Source of the DNA: Symmetrospora coprosmae | Lineage: Eukaryota; Basidiomycota; Cystobasidiomycetes; Symmetrosporaceae | DNA length: 64,000 nucleotides | Assembly: GCA_008802785.1 (NCBI GenBank) | Contig: VUYT01000005.1 | Coordinates: 620,001-684,000, forward strand | Direction of reading: 5' to 3' | Part shown: one piece after another, positions 20,162 to 31,746 of the stretch | How positions within the stretch are numbered: position 1 is the stretch's first letter | Layout: every line of letters begins with the position of its first letter | The notes under the pieces: generated by a model | Told to the model about the DNA's origin: nothing | The model's database searches: none | What the model saw: only the letters and a program-made list of their open reading frames with translations | Made by a program: the position numbers and the translations under genes

Positions 20162-20516
20162 GCTGACTCGGATGGACGCCGCTGCTGCTAGCTAGCCCAG
20201 CCAGCCAGTGGGGCCCGCCGTCAGTCTCCTCTGTGTATCCTGCGGCTCCTGTTTGTCGTCGTGGCTTGATTGACTGGGTCCTGTCTATTCTGCCTGTGGG
20301 TGTCTGCAGAGTAGGAGTTCCGGGTTGGAGCTGGTCAGACCCGCGAGTGGTGTGGCTGCCCGGGCCCGTTCTCTGCCCGCTGCTGCCTGGCTGCTCGTCG
20401 TCCTCGTCGTCCTCGTCGTCCTCGTCGCCAGTCCGACCCGTTCCGCCTTTCCGGAGTACTCCATCACATTCACATTCACACATACACATACACACACATA
20501 TACTCACACAGCAACC
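20162..20516. promoter_or_regulatory. Divergent TOA1/ATP16 promoter with microsatellites
   Basis: These 355 bp lie between start codons. The region contains a (TCGTCC)n-like tract at about 20396-20430 and a (CACATA)/(CA)n tract at about 20470-20510 just before the ATP16 ATG. It serves as promoter and 5' UTR for both genes. Confidence 0.55.
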
Positions 20517-21912
20517 ATGTTCTCGCAAGCAGCAAAGATGGCACTCAGGCGGCCTGCTGCTGCCTCCGCGGCTGCCCGGTCGGCGTCCCTCATCAGCAAG
20601 AGAGGGTACGCCGAGGCCGTCGAAGCTGGGAAAATCAAGCTGTCCCTCGTCCTCCCTCACCAGGTGCGCTTTCCGTCGATGCACATCTGCGTGGTGTGCA
20701 TGCTGCTCCTGCTGACGCCGTGCTCCCTGCTCTGTATCTGTGCCCGTCTGCTTGCCTGCGCCCACCTTCGTCGTGTCTGCCGCTGCCGCCCAACCACGCC
20801 CTTTCCTCCCTGCTGGACTGGCCCGGCTCTCCTGCATCAACTATGGGGGACTGACTGGCTGAAAACTCCATTGACTCGCCTGGACATGCACCATGCGTTC
20901 ATCCGCGTACTGTATACCCGCATCGCAATGACCCACCGACTCGCTGTGGTCGACACCCGCTTGGCTATGGCAACCGACCACTCCACGGACCTGATATGTC
21001 TCACAGGCCATCTACACCTCCGAGGGCGTGACGCAGGTCAACATTGCCGCGCAGTCCGGTGACATGGGTATCCTCGCCAACCACGTTCCCGCCATTGAGC
21101 CCCTCAAGGCGGGCATCATCGAGGTCATTGAGAGTGCCGGCCAGAGCAAGAAGTGGTTCGGTGAGTGCGAGCCAGTGACGGACAATGGAGGATTCCACCG
21201 AGCGGAAGGGACATCTTCGAGATGGCTAGGGAGATAGCCTGGGGCCTGCGAGGAGCGGCTGGCATAGCCTGGTACCACCTTCTCTAGGCATAGCCGAATG
21301 CCGGTCGCAGCCTCAGCGGCACCCTAGCGACCGCTCTGACACCCCAAGCTGCTTGAGTGTAGCGGTCAGAAGCTGTTCGCTCTCCCTCCCCTGCCCTGTC
21401 GGCGCCCCTCCGTCAACAAGGCGCAGAAGACGCTCTAGCGGACCAAGCAGGCTGACGCTGAGCTCCATGTCACCTTTGGTCTCTCCATAGCATCGGGCGG
21501 TTTCGCCAACATCGTAAGTAGGATGCTGCTTGTGCACAATGCGTGCTCGAGTCTGACCAGTGTCAACACTTGCAGCACCCTTCGAACTACCTGACCATCA
21601 ACGCTGTCGAGGCATTCCCGCTCGAGGACTTTTCAGTGGAGGTGCGCTACCTATCAGCTCGACGAAGGAACGTAGAATTTCGTGTACTGATCTCCACTTC
21701 AATTGTGGGACACCTCACAGGCCGTCCGTGCAGGTCTCCAGGACGCCCAGAGGGTGGCCGACGGCAACGGATCCGAGGCTGAGAAGGGTGAGTGCGGACT
21801 GGCGACGAACATGGAGAATAGCAGACTGACGGTGCTCCTTGTGGTGTCTGCCATAGCCGAGGCGCGGGTCGAGGTGGACGTATACGAGTCGCTCCTTGCG
21901 GCACTGAAGTAG
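20517..21912 (+). CDS. ATP16: Mitochondrial ATP synthase F1 subunit delta
   Basis: Six exons (20517-20663, 21007-21160, 21491-21513, 21576-21641, 21721-21787, 21857-21912) give 170 aa. The first 30 residues are Arg/Ser/Ala-rich with MFSQAAKMALRRP, a mitochondrial presequence. The mature part has the delta/epsilon beta-sandwich: VNIAAQSGDMGILANHVPAI, EPLKAGIIEVIE, SGGFAN, then NYLTINAVEAFPLEDF and a helical tail. The subunit is in the central stalk that couples proton flow to catalysis. Exon 3 is only 23 nt. Introns 1 (343 nt) and 2 (330 nt) are unusually long for this region. Confidence 0.93.
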
Positions 21913-22522
21913 AGGGGCAAGGGGGACCCAACGCCGCTCGGTCGGGGAAAGAAGAGGCCAAAACAGTGTGACTAGATTGGGAAGAGCTGCAATGTCATCC
22001 GTATATCTGCGCTCTTGTTTGAACGTTGCGAGGGGCAAATCGTTGTCTCCGCCCGCTCTCATGTTGACTGTTGCCGGCCGCCGACAGACGAGGCCTTTTC
22101 GCCCTCTGCCTACCCTGCCCTCGCCCTCTTTCCCTCCTGCCCTCCAGCGACGCTGCACGGAAATCAACAGGGTGAGTGGGAGTGGGTCGAGGCACGCGTG
22201 CGAGAGCAGCAGCAGCTCGTGCGACACCAAGCACAAGAAGCAGCAGCAGTACTTAGCATCACCATCATATACAAGAGAAACACGGAAGCTCATCATTCCA
22301 TCCTTTTCCCTGCCGTCTTACTTCTTTTCCGTTCCTCTGGCCTGCCTTCCTCCCTGCTCTGTCCCTCCCGCTCCCCTTCCCTCCCCTCCTGCTGCTGCCC
22401 CTCCCTCTCTGCGCGGCTCTCCCCTCCCCTCCCCTTGCCCGCTCCTCCTCCTCTGGCTCTTTCCGATAAACACAGGCAGCAGCAGTCATCCACTCGGTCA
22501 AGACACGCGCACAGCAGCAAGC
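21913..22522. other. Intergenic and pyrimidine-rich leader of the PWWP gene
   Basis: These 610 bp hold the ATP16 3' UTR and the PWWP gene promoter. From about 22290 to 22460 the plus strand is a long C/T-rich tract (CCCTCC, CTTCC), typical of strong fungal promoters. I see no gene. Confidence 0.5.
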
Positions 22523-24589
22523 ATGGCACCAAAGAAGGGAGGCGCAAAGGGAGCTGCTGCACCCGCCAACGCTGGACCGTCGCACGAGTACAACACGAAC
22601 GACGTCGTCCTGGCGAAAGTGAAAGGCTACCCGGAGTGGCCCGGCAAGGTGAGGCACGCAGAGAAGCCGCCTGCATCCTGCAGGCGGGATGAATCACGAT
22701 CAACGGAGGCAAGAGGCTAACACATTGGCATCTTTGCGCTCCTGCTGCTGCGGTCGCTGATCCTCTGCTGCGTCTGCCGCACTCTGTCCTCCCCCTCTTG
22801 ACCGAGAGCAGCTCATCGACCAGACTACGGCACCCGCCGCTGTTGCAGCAGTCAAGGGCAACCGTCCATTCCTTGTCCGCTTCTTCCCCGATGGCGATTA
22901 GTGCGTCGTCCTCCTCATCGTGTCCTTCTGCTCCGCTTCGCCTCGCCGCTCGGTACTGACGCCAGCTGCTTCTGCCAACATCCACCTCGCCAACAGCATC
23001 TGGGCCTACACGAAGGAGCTCAAGCCGCTCGCACCCAAGACGATTGACGCCTTCCTCTCGGACACTGGCAAAAAGTCTGGCAAGCTGAAGACGGGGTACG
23101 AGATTGCGCGGGACCCGAGCGCGTGGGAGGCCGAGCAGGCAGAGAAGGACAAGGCGGCTGCCGAGGCCGACGGTGCCGAGAGCGCGGGCGACGAGGACGA
23201 GGATGAGGACGACGAGGACGTCGACATGCTTGCAGAGGACGGCGAGGAGAAGCCCTCGGCCGCAAAGAAGAGGAAGCGCGCTGCTGGCAACGGGGAGGAT
23301 AAGCCTGCAAAAGCGCCAAAGAAGGACACGGCTGCGAAGGGAAAGAAGGCTGCTGCAGACAAGGAGAAGAAGGCGCCTGCTTCCAAAGCAAAGAAGGAGC
23401 CGGCGACAAAGAAGCGCAAGGTGAGTTTTGATGGTCGCCGCCCGCCAGCGGGCAGACTGCCCAAATTTCCGCTGGTGCTGATTGGGCGATCGCCTTCCTC
23501 CCCGACCGGAATCTCTTCGTACATGCACAACGCTCCACAACGTCACGGTCATACTCCTCACGTCTCGCCTGCTACCGCTGGTATTACATTGTCGCCTTCC
23601 TTCCTGCGCGCGTGCCAGACCGACGACAAGCCCGAGTCCAAGAAGGCCACCACGTCAAAAGCAGCAAAGGGCGCCGCTGCAAAGGACAAGGCTGCTCCTT
23701 CGTCTGCACCTGCTGATGGTATGTGTCCGCTTCTCAGCTCTACTACATGCGCGCTCACAGTGCTGCATACTGACCAGTGTCTCCTGCTTTCGTGACCTGC
23801 CTTTCATCCAGACACTTCGGAGGGCGCAAAGACTGTCAAGGGATGGAGAGCAGCACTTCAGAAAGGCTTCCTCACCAAAGGCGTTCCCGAGGCTGACGTA
23901 AGTGGGCGCTTGAGCCAGCGACGCGGGCTGAAGCCAACGTGTGTTCGCGCCTGACGGTCTGCATTCCCTTCTCACCCGATGCCCCCTATCGATACAGAAA
24001 ATGCCCGAGTACGACACCATCTTCAAGAACATGGAAGCGTTTGAGATGCAGGCCGAATGGCTAGCGGTGAGGCTTCCTGCTTTGGTTGACGGTGACGAGC
24101 CGCGCGCCAGGATGCTGAGCCATCAAGTCTTTTCCGGGTCGCATTTCGCAGATCTCCAAGCTCGGCAAGGTGCTCAAGAAGATGTCTGCGCTCGACAACA
24201 TTGCCCGAGAGGAGGAGTTCAAGCTCCGCGAGCGGTGCAATGCGCTCATGGACAAGTGGAAGGAGATGCTCAACAAGGAGGGCGGGGATGAGGCTGCTGG
24301 CGGAGCAGTCGCCGCCGCGGGTGGCGCTGGCGAGGTCGCCGGCACGGAAGCCAACCCTGCGACGGATGCCGGAGACCTCACCATGGTCGCCGACGAGAGC
24401 AAGCCCGCCGAGAACGCTGCCGACGAGAAGAAGGAGGACGTAGCTGTCCCTGCCGCGGAGGAGAAGAAGGAGGCAAATGGCGACGACAAGAAGGAGGGCG
24501 TGAACGCCGAGGGGCAGACCAACGGCGTGCCCGAGACTGAGGCGAAGGAGGCCGCTCCCGCAGCTGCCGAGACGAACGGCTCCGCATAG
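22523..24589 (+). CDS. PWWP-domain chromatin protein with LEDGF-like helical domain
   Basis: Seven exons give 443 aa (22523-22648, 22812-22900, 22997-23420, 23619-23718, 23812-23897, 23998-24066, 24152-24589). Near the N-terminus NDVVLAKVKGYPEWPGK, RPFLVRFFPDGDYIWAY and KELKPL form a PWWP domain, a reader of methylated histone H3 (K36) on nucleosomal DNA. The middle is acidic and then Lys/Ala-rich with many KK pairs, suited to nuclear location and DNA contact. A helical segment follows (KGWRAALQKGFLTKG, EMQAEWLAISKLGKVLKKMS, then LDNIAREEEFKLRERCNALM) resembling the TFIIS-N/integrase-binding fold of HDGF and LEDGF. The tail is Glu/Ala/Lys-rich. Its role is probably transcription-linked chromatin binding. 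Confidence 0.82.
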
Positions 24590-25190
24590 AATCTCTTGCG
24601 TTGCTCGCGCTGACCGCAAGGCCGCTTTCGGCGGTACTGCTCAGGCCCCGCCTGCATGGTCATCACCTCTTCTCCCTTCCACGATAATTGCTTCTTCCCA
24701 GCTCAGCCCTCCTGCCCTTCCTGCTGCCGCCTGCCTCTCGGGTCCGACTAGTTGCATTGTCATTGTGTGTGGCCGCGGGAGACAAAAAAGGGTGTTCGAT
24801 ACTTCCGTAGCTGTAGATGCCGCATGGGCCAGGGAGCGGCAGGCATGCTGCGCCTGCTTGTCATTTGCAAGACAGTCCATTCAGTTTCGGTACGTACGGC
24901 TCAGGTCCGTTCTGGCGTGCGTGTATAGGCTCTGTTCTCAAACGCATCTACATCGAAGGACACTCTAGATGGCGCGACAACAACAAACAGGGCACTGGGC
25001 GACACTGCGCTGTGGTCTGCCGTAGCACGGACGCCCATTTGTGCATGGGGCAGGGATGTGGGGGCATTGCTCTAGTATGCATCCCATTCGACGCGGTTCA
25101 ACAGGCTACTGGCGCGCAAAAGAGGAGTGGAGAATCGGCCTCAGCGAGAGGCTGTGTAGGACTGGCCGTATGCAAGGCCGAGCCAGCCAC
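24590..25190. other. Intergenic between converging PWWP and GT90 genes
   Basis: These 601 bp hold two 3' UTRs. The part at about 25060-25110 (ATGC[A/G]TCCCA[T/C]TCGACGCG...) is also found near 27545-27590 behind the second GT90 gene, so the GT90 duplication includes 3' flanking DNA. Nothing else is recognised. Confidence 0.55.
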
Positions 25191-27120
25191 CTACTTGAAA
25201 GACGCATAGGGCGTGGTATTGTGGTGCAGCTCAGGCGTGAAGAGCTGTACCTCTGCCCACCGGCGAAGGAGATAGCGCCAGTAGCAGTCTATGCTCTGCT
25301 CAGAGAGGTAGTGAGACCAGAAATCTTGTCTGCCAGACAATCGGGAAGGTGACCGTTTCGTCAGCTCCGTTGCGGGGACTGGGGCGAGCCGTGGTAACGC
25401 TCACTGCCGCTCGGCCAGTTTTCGCGCGAAGTTGTCATCTTCCAGGAGTTCTTGCATAGTCTTGGGGAGGTCCTGCCATTCTTGTCCAGGAATGACGACC
25501 ATGTTTTGCTGGGGACCGCGCATGACACCCCGGACGAGGTGATTGTAGTGTTGCAGGTATTCCATCTCGTGCGAGATGACAACGCTTCTGCATTGGAGGA
25601 GGTACTTGAGACGTCCCGAATACGCCCATCCTTCGGCATGCATTAGATACTTGTATCCGCAGTGATCATCCAGCGTGACAATGGTCTGCTTGTTGCCCCA
25701 GTCCACCTCGGAGATGTTCGAACAGGAGAAAGTGTGCGCGACATCCCAAAGCTTCCGTCGCAAGGGGACCATGAAGCTGCCACGGAAGAAGGCCTGACCG
25801 ATCTTGTCGCACCATGACTGCTCCGCATCGTGCGCTTTCGCTTTGCGTACGGCTTCGCTCCAGGCTCCGGCTTTCGGTTCTGGCCAACTGGACAAGCAGA
25901 GAGCAGCAGACGGGCGAGTCAGAAGTAGTCTTCTCAACTACATGACCACGGCACGACTTACGAATAGAAGCCAAAGTCTGGATTGTGCACAGTCGTAGAT
26001 GCCATCGATCAGTCAGCCGTCCTCGTGGTTGCAGGCTCAAAGGTCGAAACGTTGCCCACCCGGCATTAACCATAGAGATCTCTGGTCCGCCTTGCGATCT
26101 AGGACCAGCAACGGAAGATTGTCGCTAGCATCGCCCTTATGTAGGCGATTTAGGGTGGCATCAGCTTCAGCTTCCGCTTCCGGGCTCCGCCGAGATCGGC
26201 CCATGGAGGCACGGGCTCGCGGCGCGATAGGAACTCACGGCATCGTAGATGTGTACGACGAACTCGACGTCCGGTATTGGCTCGGCTGAGGTGAGGATGG
26301 CCTCATTGATCCTTGCCAGGGTAGCACGGAGCCGCGAGCCTCTCTCCCAGTCGGGCCTGCTCTTCACGAAGAACTGCGGAGAGGTGACAAGTCTGCTCGT
26401 GCTCGTGTTCGCGCATCGAAAGTCAGATAGATATGCTACTCAGAAAGCCTCACCTCGCCGTCCTTGATCATGACGCGCGCCGTCTCCGCCTTTGCCGCGG
26501 CGCGCTCGATATGGTCGAGCGTAATGCCACCAGCCTCGTGCCAATACGCTGCAGCCCGGTCAGCCTCCCTGGAGTGAAAAAACCGGAGCAGGATGGAGTG
26601 AAAGTAGCAAGGTGTCAGTCCGGGCCCTGTCGGACCAAGCATACCCTGGCAGCTCGCGCACGTCGCCATCCAGAAGGACTCACTCGTACAGCCCAGGGTA
26701 TATTTCGATGCATTGCTCGTGGGTAGCATGTCTAATGTTCGAGGCATTCCGCTGGGCCTCTGATATTGCAGGGAGCTGGTGGATCTGGGATAGAGCACCG
26801 CAGTGTCGCGCGACGGAGAGGAGGGTTGCGCCTATGCACGTGACGGCGGCGAGGAGGACGACGATGACGATGCAGGAAAGGGGAGGAGTTGCTTTTGCAG
26901 CGGCAGCAATGTTGGCCCATATGCTGTGTAGGGGCCCAGAGAACCGCATTCTCTGCTTGCCAAGATGCAACCCTGCAGCCTCGTCGTCATCCTCTCCGAC
27001 CAGCTCGTAGCTGTCCACCGAGTCCGTGCTGTCGAGGCTCAAGCTGTTTCTGGTGCTCGCGGGCAGGCCGAGCCTGCTGCGGGAAGGCAGCCAGGCATCT
27101 GACCAGCTCGGCACGGACAT
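25191..27120 (-). CDS. Family 90 glycosyltransferase (CAP10/POGLUT-like), copy A
   Basis: Seven exons, including 26684-27120, 26454-26568, 26239-26373, 26060-26135 and a 16-nt exon 25962-25977. It is a type II membrane protein: a cytosolic Ser-rich tail, one hydrophobic span (PLSCIVIVVLLAAVTCIGAT) and a lumenal catalytic part. The GT90 core is WPEPKAGAW, FFRGSFMVPLRRKLWD, HCGYKYLMHAEGWAYSGRLK, then SVVISHEMEYLQHYNHL. In fungi the family includes Golgi xylosyltransferases for capsule or wall glycans (CAP10, CXT1); substrate cannot be told here. It is the downstream member of a tandem pair with copy B, sharing intron positions and the LPxIxEAQRxA...RHATHxQC segment after the membrane span. Confidence 0.85.
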
Positions 27121-27661
27121 TGCAGGGTCCGTAGTGAACGATGTTGGCGTGCAGGGAGCCTGCCTCGCCGCTGCCGGACGAGAAGCCAGGCAGTCATCGC
27201 GCAGCTGTCTCGGACCCATCCCAGCTGCAGGTTCTTTTTGGAAGATCTCCCCGTACCGACAGGATGATCCGCAGTTCCGCAATTTGGAAAAGCTTGTGAA
27301 AGCGGTGACCTGGAGGACCTGGAAGTGAGCGGGAGAGATGCACGGGCAGTGACACACTGCGCCAAAGGCCTGACTGGGCTGCCTTTGTCTGCTCCCTGGA
27401 TGCGAGCCGACCGTGTAACGATGTAGATTGCGGCGGACCATCGTGCTCTGTACACATAGATGTGACGAAAGCCTGCTTCACTCCCTCTACGATAGATTCT
27501 AAAACGACATATACTTTTTGGGCACCTACAGGGCTTGCAGTTGATGGCCTAATATGCGTCCCACTCGACGCGATTCAACAGGCTTCAGTCGGGGCAAGCC
27601 GCTTCAGCATCTGCTCCGATCTTTGCATGTTGCCAACAGTAAGAACAGAGCGCACTCGCAC
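27121..27661. other. Spacer between tandem GT90 genes
   Basis: These 541 bp hold the promoter of copy A and 3' UTR of copy B. The part at 27545-27590 matches DNA behind copy A (about 25060-25110). No gene is seen. Confidence 0.55.
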
Positions 27662-29527
27662 TCACTTGAATGACACGTAGGGCGTTGTCTCATACTTGAG
27701 CTCTGGCTCGAAGCGCTGCACTTCCGCCCACCGTCGGAAGAGATACCGCCAGTAGCAGTCTATGCTTTGCTTTGATAGGTAGTGCGACCAGAACTTGTGT
27801 CTGCAAGCGGCCGGAGTACAACTCAGTCCGATAGTCAAACTACACTGCCGCCAATGTCCAGGCCCTCGGACTCACTGCCGCTCCGCCAGATCCTTAGCGA
27901 ACCCGTCGTCCTCGATGAGCGTATCCATGATCCTGGGCAGATCCTTCCATTCTTGTCCAGGAATGATGACCATGTTCTGCTCCGGGTCGTACATGGTGCC
28001 GCGGATCAGATGATTGTAGTGCTGGAGGTACTGCATCTCGTGCGCGATGACGACGCTCTTGCATTGAAGGATGTACTTGAGCCGGCCCGAGTAGGCAAAG
28101 CCCTCGACGTGGAAGAGGTACTTGTATCCACAGTGATCGTCCATCGTCACGATCGTGTTCTTGTTGCGCCAGTCTGCCTCCTCTACCTTGGCCCAAGAGA
28201 AGGACCGCGAGATCTCGTGCAGCTTGCGGCGAATGGGGACCAGATAGGGGCCACGGAAGAAGGCCTGCGGTACCTTGTCGTCCCAGCTCTGGCGCGACTC
28301 GTACTCGTTGGCTTTGCGGACCGCCTCGGTCCAGCCCCCGGCTTTAGGTTCCGGCCATCTGTTAGAGAAATCAGACGCCATCAGGATTGCCAGTAACAGT
28401 TCCGGTTGTGGAGATACCTGTGTGTGCCTTACGAATAGAATGCATAGTCTGTCAAAGCTCGAAACGATCAGCAGGTGGCTTCCCTGTAGTAGGCTTCAGA
28501 GAGCGGCTCAGCTAGAAGCTGGATACTTTGCTCACCAGGCATTAGCCACAGAAAATTCTGTTCCGCTTTACGATCCAAGACCATCAGAGGCAAGTCCTCG
28601 CTTGCATCGCCCTATACAGGAGGGTGCGATGCGAGATCAGTCCATGCCTGGGAACGGAGGGGAGGCAACACATTGGGCACCACGCACCGCGTCGTCGGTC
28701 TGGATTACGAACTCCACGTCGGGTATCGGCTCTGTTGATGTGATAATGGCCTCGTTGATGCTGGCGAGGGCGGCGCGCGTGCGCGAGTGGCGTTCTGGCT
28801 CAAAGCTCTTGACATAGAGCTGCGGGTGCGACAGAGGGTGCGCAACATAACAGGAGGAAATTAGACAAGGCTCACGCAGATGAGAAGCTTATGCTGTTCC
28901 CCTCACCTCTCCGTTCTTGATCATAACGCGCGCCGTCTGTGGCTTTCTTGCCGCGCGCTCGACTTGTTGCAGAGAGACACCTCCACGCTTGATCCAGTAG
29001 TCGACCACACGGTCTGCCTCACTTTGGATGATAGCAATGTGCATCAATTAGACAGGTCTAATGCTTTCAGATAAACCAACCGGGGACGCGACTTACTCGT
29101 ATAGGCGCGGATACGCGGCCATGCACTGGTCGTGCGTGGCATGACGCGTGCTTGCAGCTTGCCGCTGAGCTTCCGTGATTTCTGGTAGCTTATGATATGC
29201 TGGCCGCAGGATGCCAGAGATCTTGACGTAGCGCAAGCACGATACGAAGGTGATGAGAAACAGAGAGGCCGCGACGAGGGTGTACGCGAGCGGCGGGATG
29301 GCCCGCAAGCTGGGCGAGGAGCGCAAGATCGAGCGAAGAAGCGCTATTGGACCGGTCGAGACATCGCTGCTGCTCTTGCTGCGGCTGCTGCCGATGCTGC
29401 GAGGCAAGGAGCCTGACCGAGCCCGTGTGTCGCTCGCGCTCGTGCTTCCCGTCGCAGTCGCTTCTTCCCCCGCGAGCTCGTACTCGGCTCCGCCCTTGGA
29501 CGTCGAACCGCGCCTGGCTCTGAACAT
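27662..29527 (-). CDS. Family 90 glycosyltransferase (CAP10/POGLUT-like), copy B
   Basis: Same strand and same exon plan as copy A, including an equivalent 16-nt exon (Asp-Tyr-Ala-Phe-Tyr region near 28440). It begins MFRARRG with a Ser/Thr-rich cytosolic tail, has a membrane span (PLAYTLVAASLFLITFVSCL) and then the lumenal part. Core motifs are WPEPKAGGW, FFRGPYLVPIRRKLHE, HCGYKYLFHVEGFAYSGRLK, SVVIAHEMQYLQHYNHLIRG and a C-terminal KFWSHYLSKQSIDCYWRYLF. It is probably a Golgi glycosyltransferase using UDP-sugars. The two copies are clearly homologous but well diverged in their tails, so the duplication is old and both look intact. Confidence 0.85.
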
Positions 29528-29846
29528 GACCCCTCCTGCAGCGATATTCAGTGTGGTGGCCGTTGGACGTGGTGCTGGTGCTGGTCAAGGAAAGCTCCTC
29601 TGCAATGCGCGTCCTGGCAAGGTCAACACCGGCATGATCGGGGGTGGCGGAGACAATAATCAGGCGCAATCAGTGACAATTCCTTCGGAGCGGAGGTCCA
29701 CGGTGAAGGCGCCGGACGGTTGATAGTCTTGCAGGGCTCTCTCACCAAGCATGATTCTCTAGTGATAACTTCTAGCAAGCGGATTGTATGATACATCAGG
29801 TCGTCCTCGAGCGAGACCGGCGAGCATAAGCTGCAGCCAACCACGT
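29528..29846. other. Spacer, GT90 B promoter and PRPP synthetase 3' end
   Basis: These 319 bp lie between two minus-strand genes. I recognise no gene or repeat. Confidence 0.5.
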
Positions 29847-31746
29847 TCACGCGAAGGTAGCCGGCCCGCTGTCAGTGAACAGGAGCGATATCGACTCTCC
29901 GTTGTGCATCCTTCGGATAGACTCTGCGAGCAGTGGGCTGACGTCCATGCTCTCCAGCTTGCCCTGCGCTTGCGCCACTTTGCGCTTCTGACAGATAGTA
30001 TTGGTCACCTGTGCGTGCAGAATCGTCGGCCATGTCAGCTCAGGGCTGTGGTAGAGCTTGAAGGGCTAGGCCGTTCGCTCACGACTAGCTTCTCGAGGCC
30101 CATGCTTTCGAGCTTCTCCATCGCATCGTCTGAGAGCAAGCCTGTCGGGAGACGCAGATTGTCAGGTCTTGCGAGCTGGGAGCTCCGGACCCGGCAAAAG
30201 ACGAGCGCGCACCATGAGTGATGACAGCGTAGACCTTCTTGGCTCCAGCTTGAAGCAGAATCTCGCAGGCAGATTCAATGGTGGAACAGGTATCGGCCAT
30301 GTCGTCAATGAGGATTGCAATCTGAAGCCCGAGTCGCACATGGGGTCAGCAGGAGCTGCACGGAAGGTATCCTTGCATATGCCGCTCACCTTGTCTTTAA
30401 CGTCGCCAACAAGGAGCTCCATTCGCCCCTCGCTATCCGGCCGGTCGCCCTTGTGCCTGTTCCGGTTGATGAGGGCGAAGTCGACGTTGAGACGGTCTGC
30501 GATAGTTGTCGCTCTGTGATGGGCGCGATAGATGCGAGCAGGGGTCAGTGACAGCGCCTCTCGCTTCGCTTCCAGCTGCTGGTGACAAGCTGGCATTCAA
30601 CCCAAGCCGGAGCGCACCTCTTCGCACCACCCGCGTCAGGGGACACAATGATGGAATTCTTCCAGCCTTCAATCTCCGTCTTGATGTAGCGGAGCATGAT
30701 GGGCTCGCAGAAGAGGTTGTCGACTGGAATCTGGAAGAAGCCCTGGATCTGCGAGGCGTGCAGGTCGACGGTAATGACGTGGTCTGCGCCGGCGACTTGC
30801 AGCATTGTCGCTACGAGCTTGGCCGTGATAGGGGCGCGCGAGCGGTCCTTGCGGTCCATGCGCGAGTAAGGGAAGCACGGAATCACCGCCGTGATCCGGC
30901 GCGCCGAGGCCGTCTTGCAGGCAGAAATCATGATGAGGAGCTCCATGAGAAGGCTGGACACGGCCCACACAGTCAGCCTGTATAACAGAGCACGCCTAGT
31001 ACTGCACGTCCTGTAGGGTCGGACTTACTCGTTCGGGTCAGAGTTGGGCGGGTAGCCGTCGACCTCCTTGTCGCCGTTCTTCTCGACCTCTGTGCTCGGA
31101 GCAGGGTTGAAGCCCGTCTGGATGATGTAGACATCTTCCTCACGGACACTTTCGCCAATGCTGACAGACGTCTCTCCGTCTGTTCGGCGCGATGAGGTGA
31201 CAAGCCATGTATCAGACATGGCAATGGCGAAAGGGAGCTGCGGGTGGAGGAGAACGATGGCCCACCAGAGAACTTCTTGACGCTCGTCCGACATGGGTGG
31301 ATGCCGAGCCTGTGCAAGCAAGCACGGAGCACGGAAGAGCGGGGACCGGCGGCAGGCGGGAGCGACGCAGCACAGTCAGGGCCAGTTCTCGATGAAAGAG
31401 GAGCCCAGGGCTCGCTCGGTGCAGCAGCAGCATCAGCAAGCCCGAGACAGTCATTCACCGGTCTGCGACTGCCTGAGCCAGCTCCGGGTGGGAGTTGCCT
31501 GTGCGTTCATGTCGTTCGGTTCGCACCAGCGGGGATAGGGGTTGCCAGAGGAGCCCAGAGGAGCAATTCAGCTTTTCTGGTCCCAGCGAGCCTGCACGCC
31601 ATTCTACTACGAGAGCACCGAGCCAGCAGAGTGCGAGAACGCAGTCTCTGCGTGGACTCCGGGCAGAGGCCGGCAGCTCCCCAGCTTGTGGCTCCCGTGG
31701 CAGACGCACCCGTGATGATTTTGATGGTCCCGAACGAGTTGCTCAT
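29847..31746 (-). CDS. Ribose-phosphate pyrophosphokinase (PRPP synthetase)
   Basis: A multi-exon gene starting [13 protein letters not shown] with an intron directly after, then [27 protein letters not shown] and [20 protein letters not shown]. The catalytic flexible loop is [18 protein letters not shown], the ATP/Mg site [15 protein letters not shown], then [12 protein letters not shown] and the PRPP-binding loop [15 protein letters not shown]. It makes PRPP from ribose 5-phosphate and ATP for purine, pyrimidine, histidine and tryptophan synthesis in the cytosol. The TRP1 gene in this window uses a PRPP-derived substrate. A short insertion ([17 protein letters not shown]...) lies before the loop, reminiscent of but shorter than the non-homologous regions in some yeast Prs proteins. 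Confidence 0.93.

Noticed and set aside
22293-23561. A 422-codon open frame on the minus strand
   Set aside because: It covers the PWWP gene's exons and introns in antisense; the PWWP protein is conserved and this frame is low-complexity.
25083-25105. GACGCGGTTCAACAGGC string resembling a tRNA T-arm
   Set aside because: No acceptor stem or anticodon arm fits, and the string is part of DNA duplicated behind both GT90 genes.
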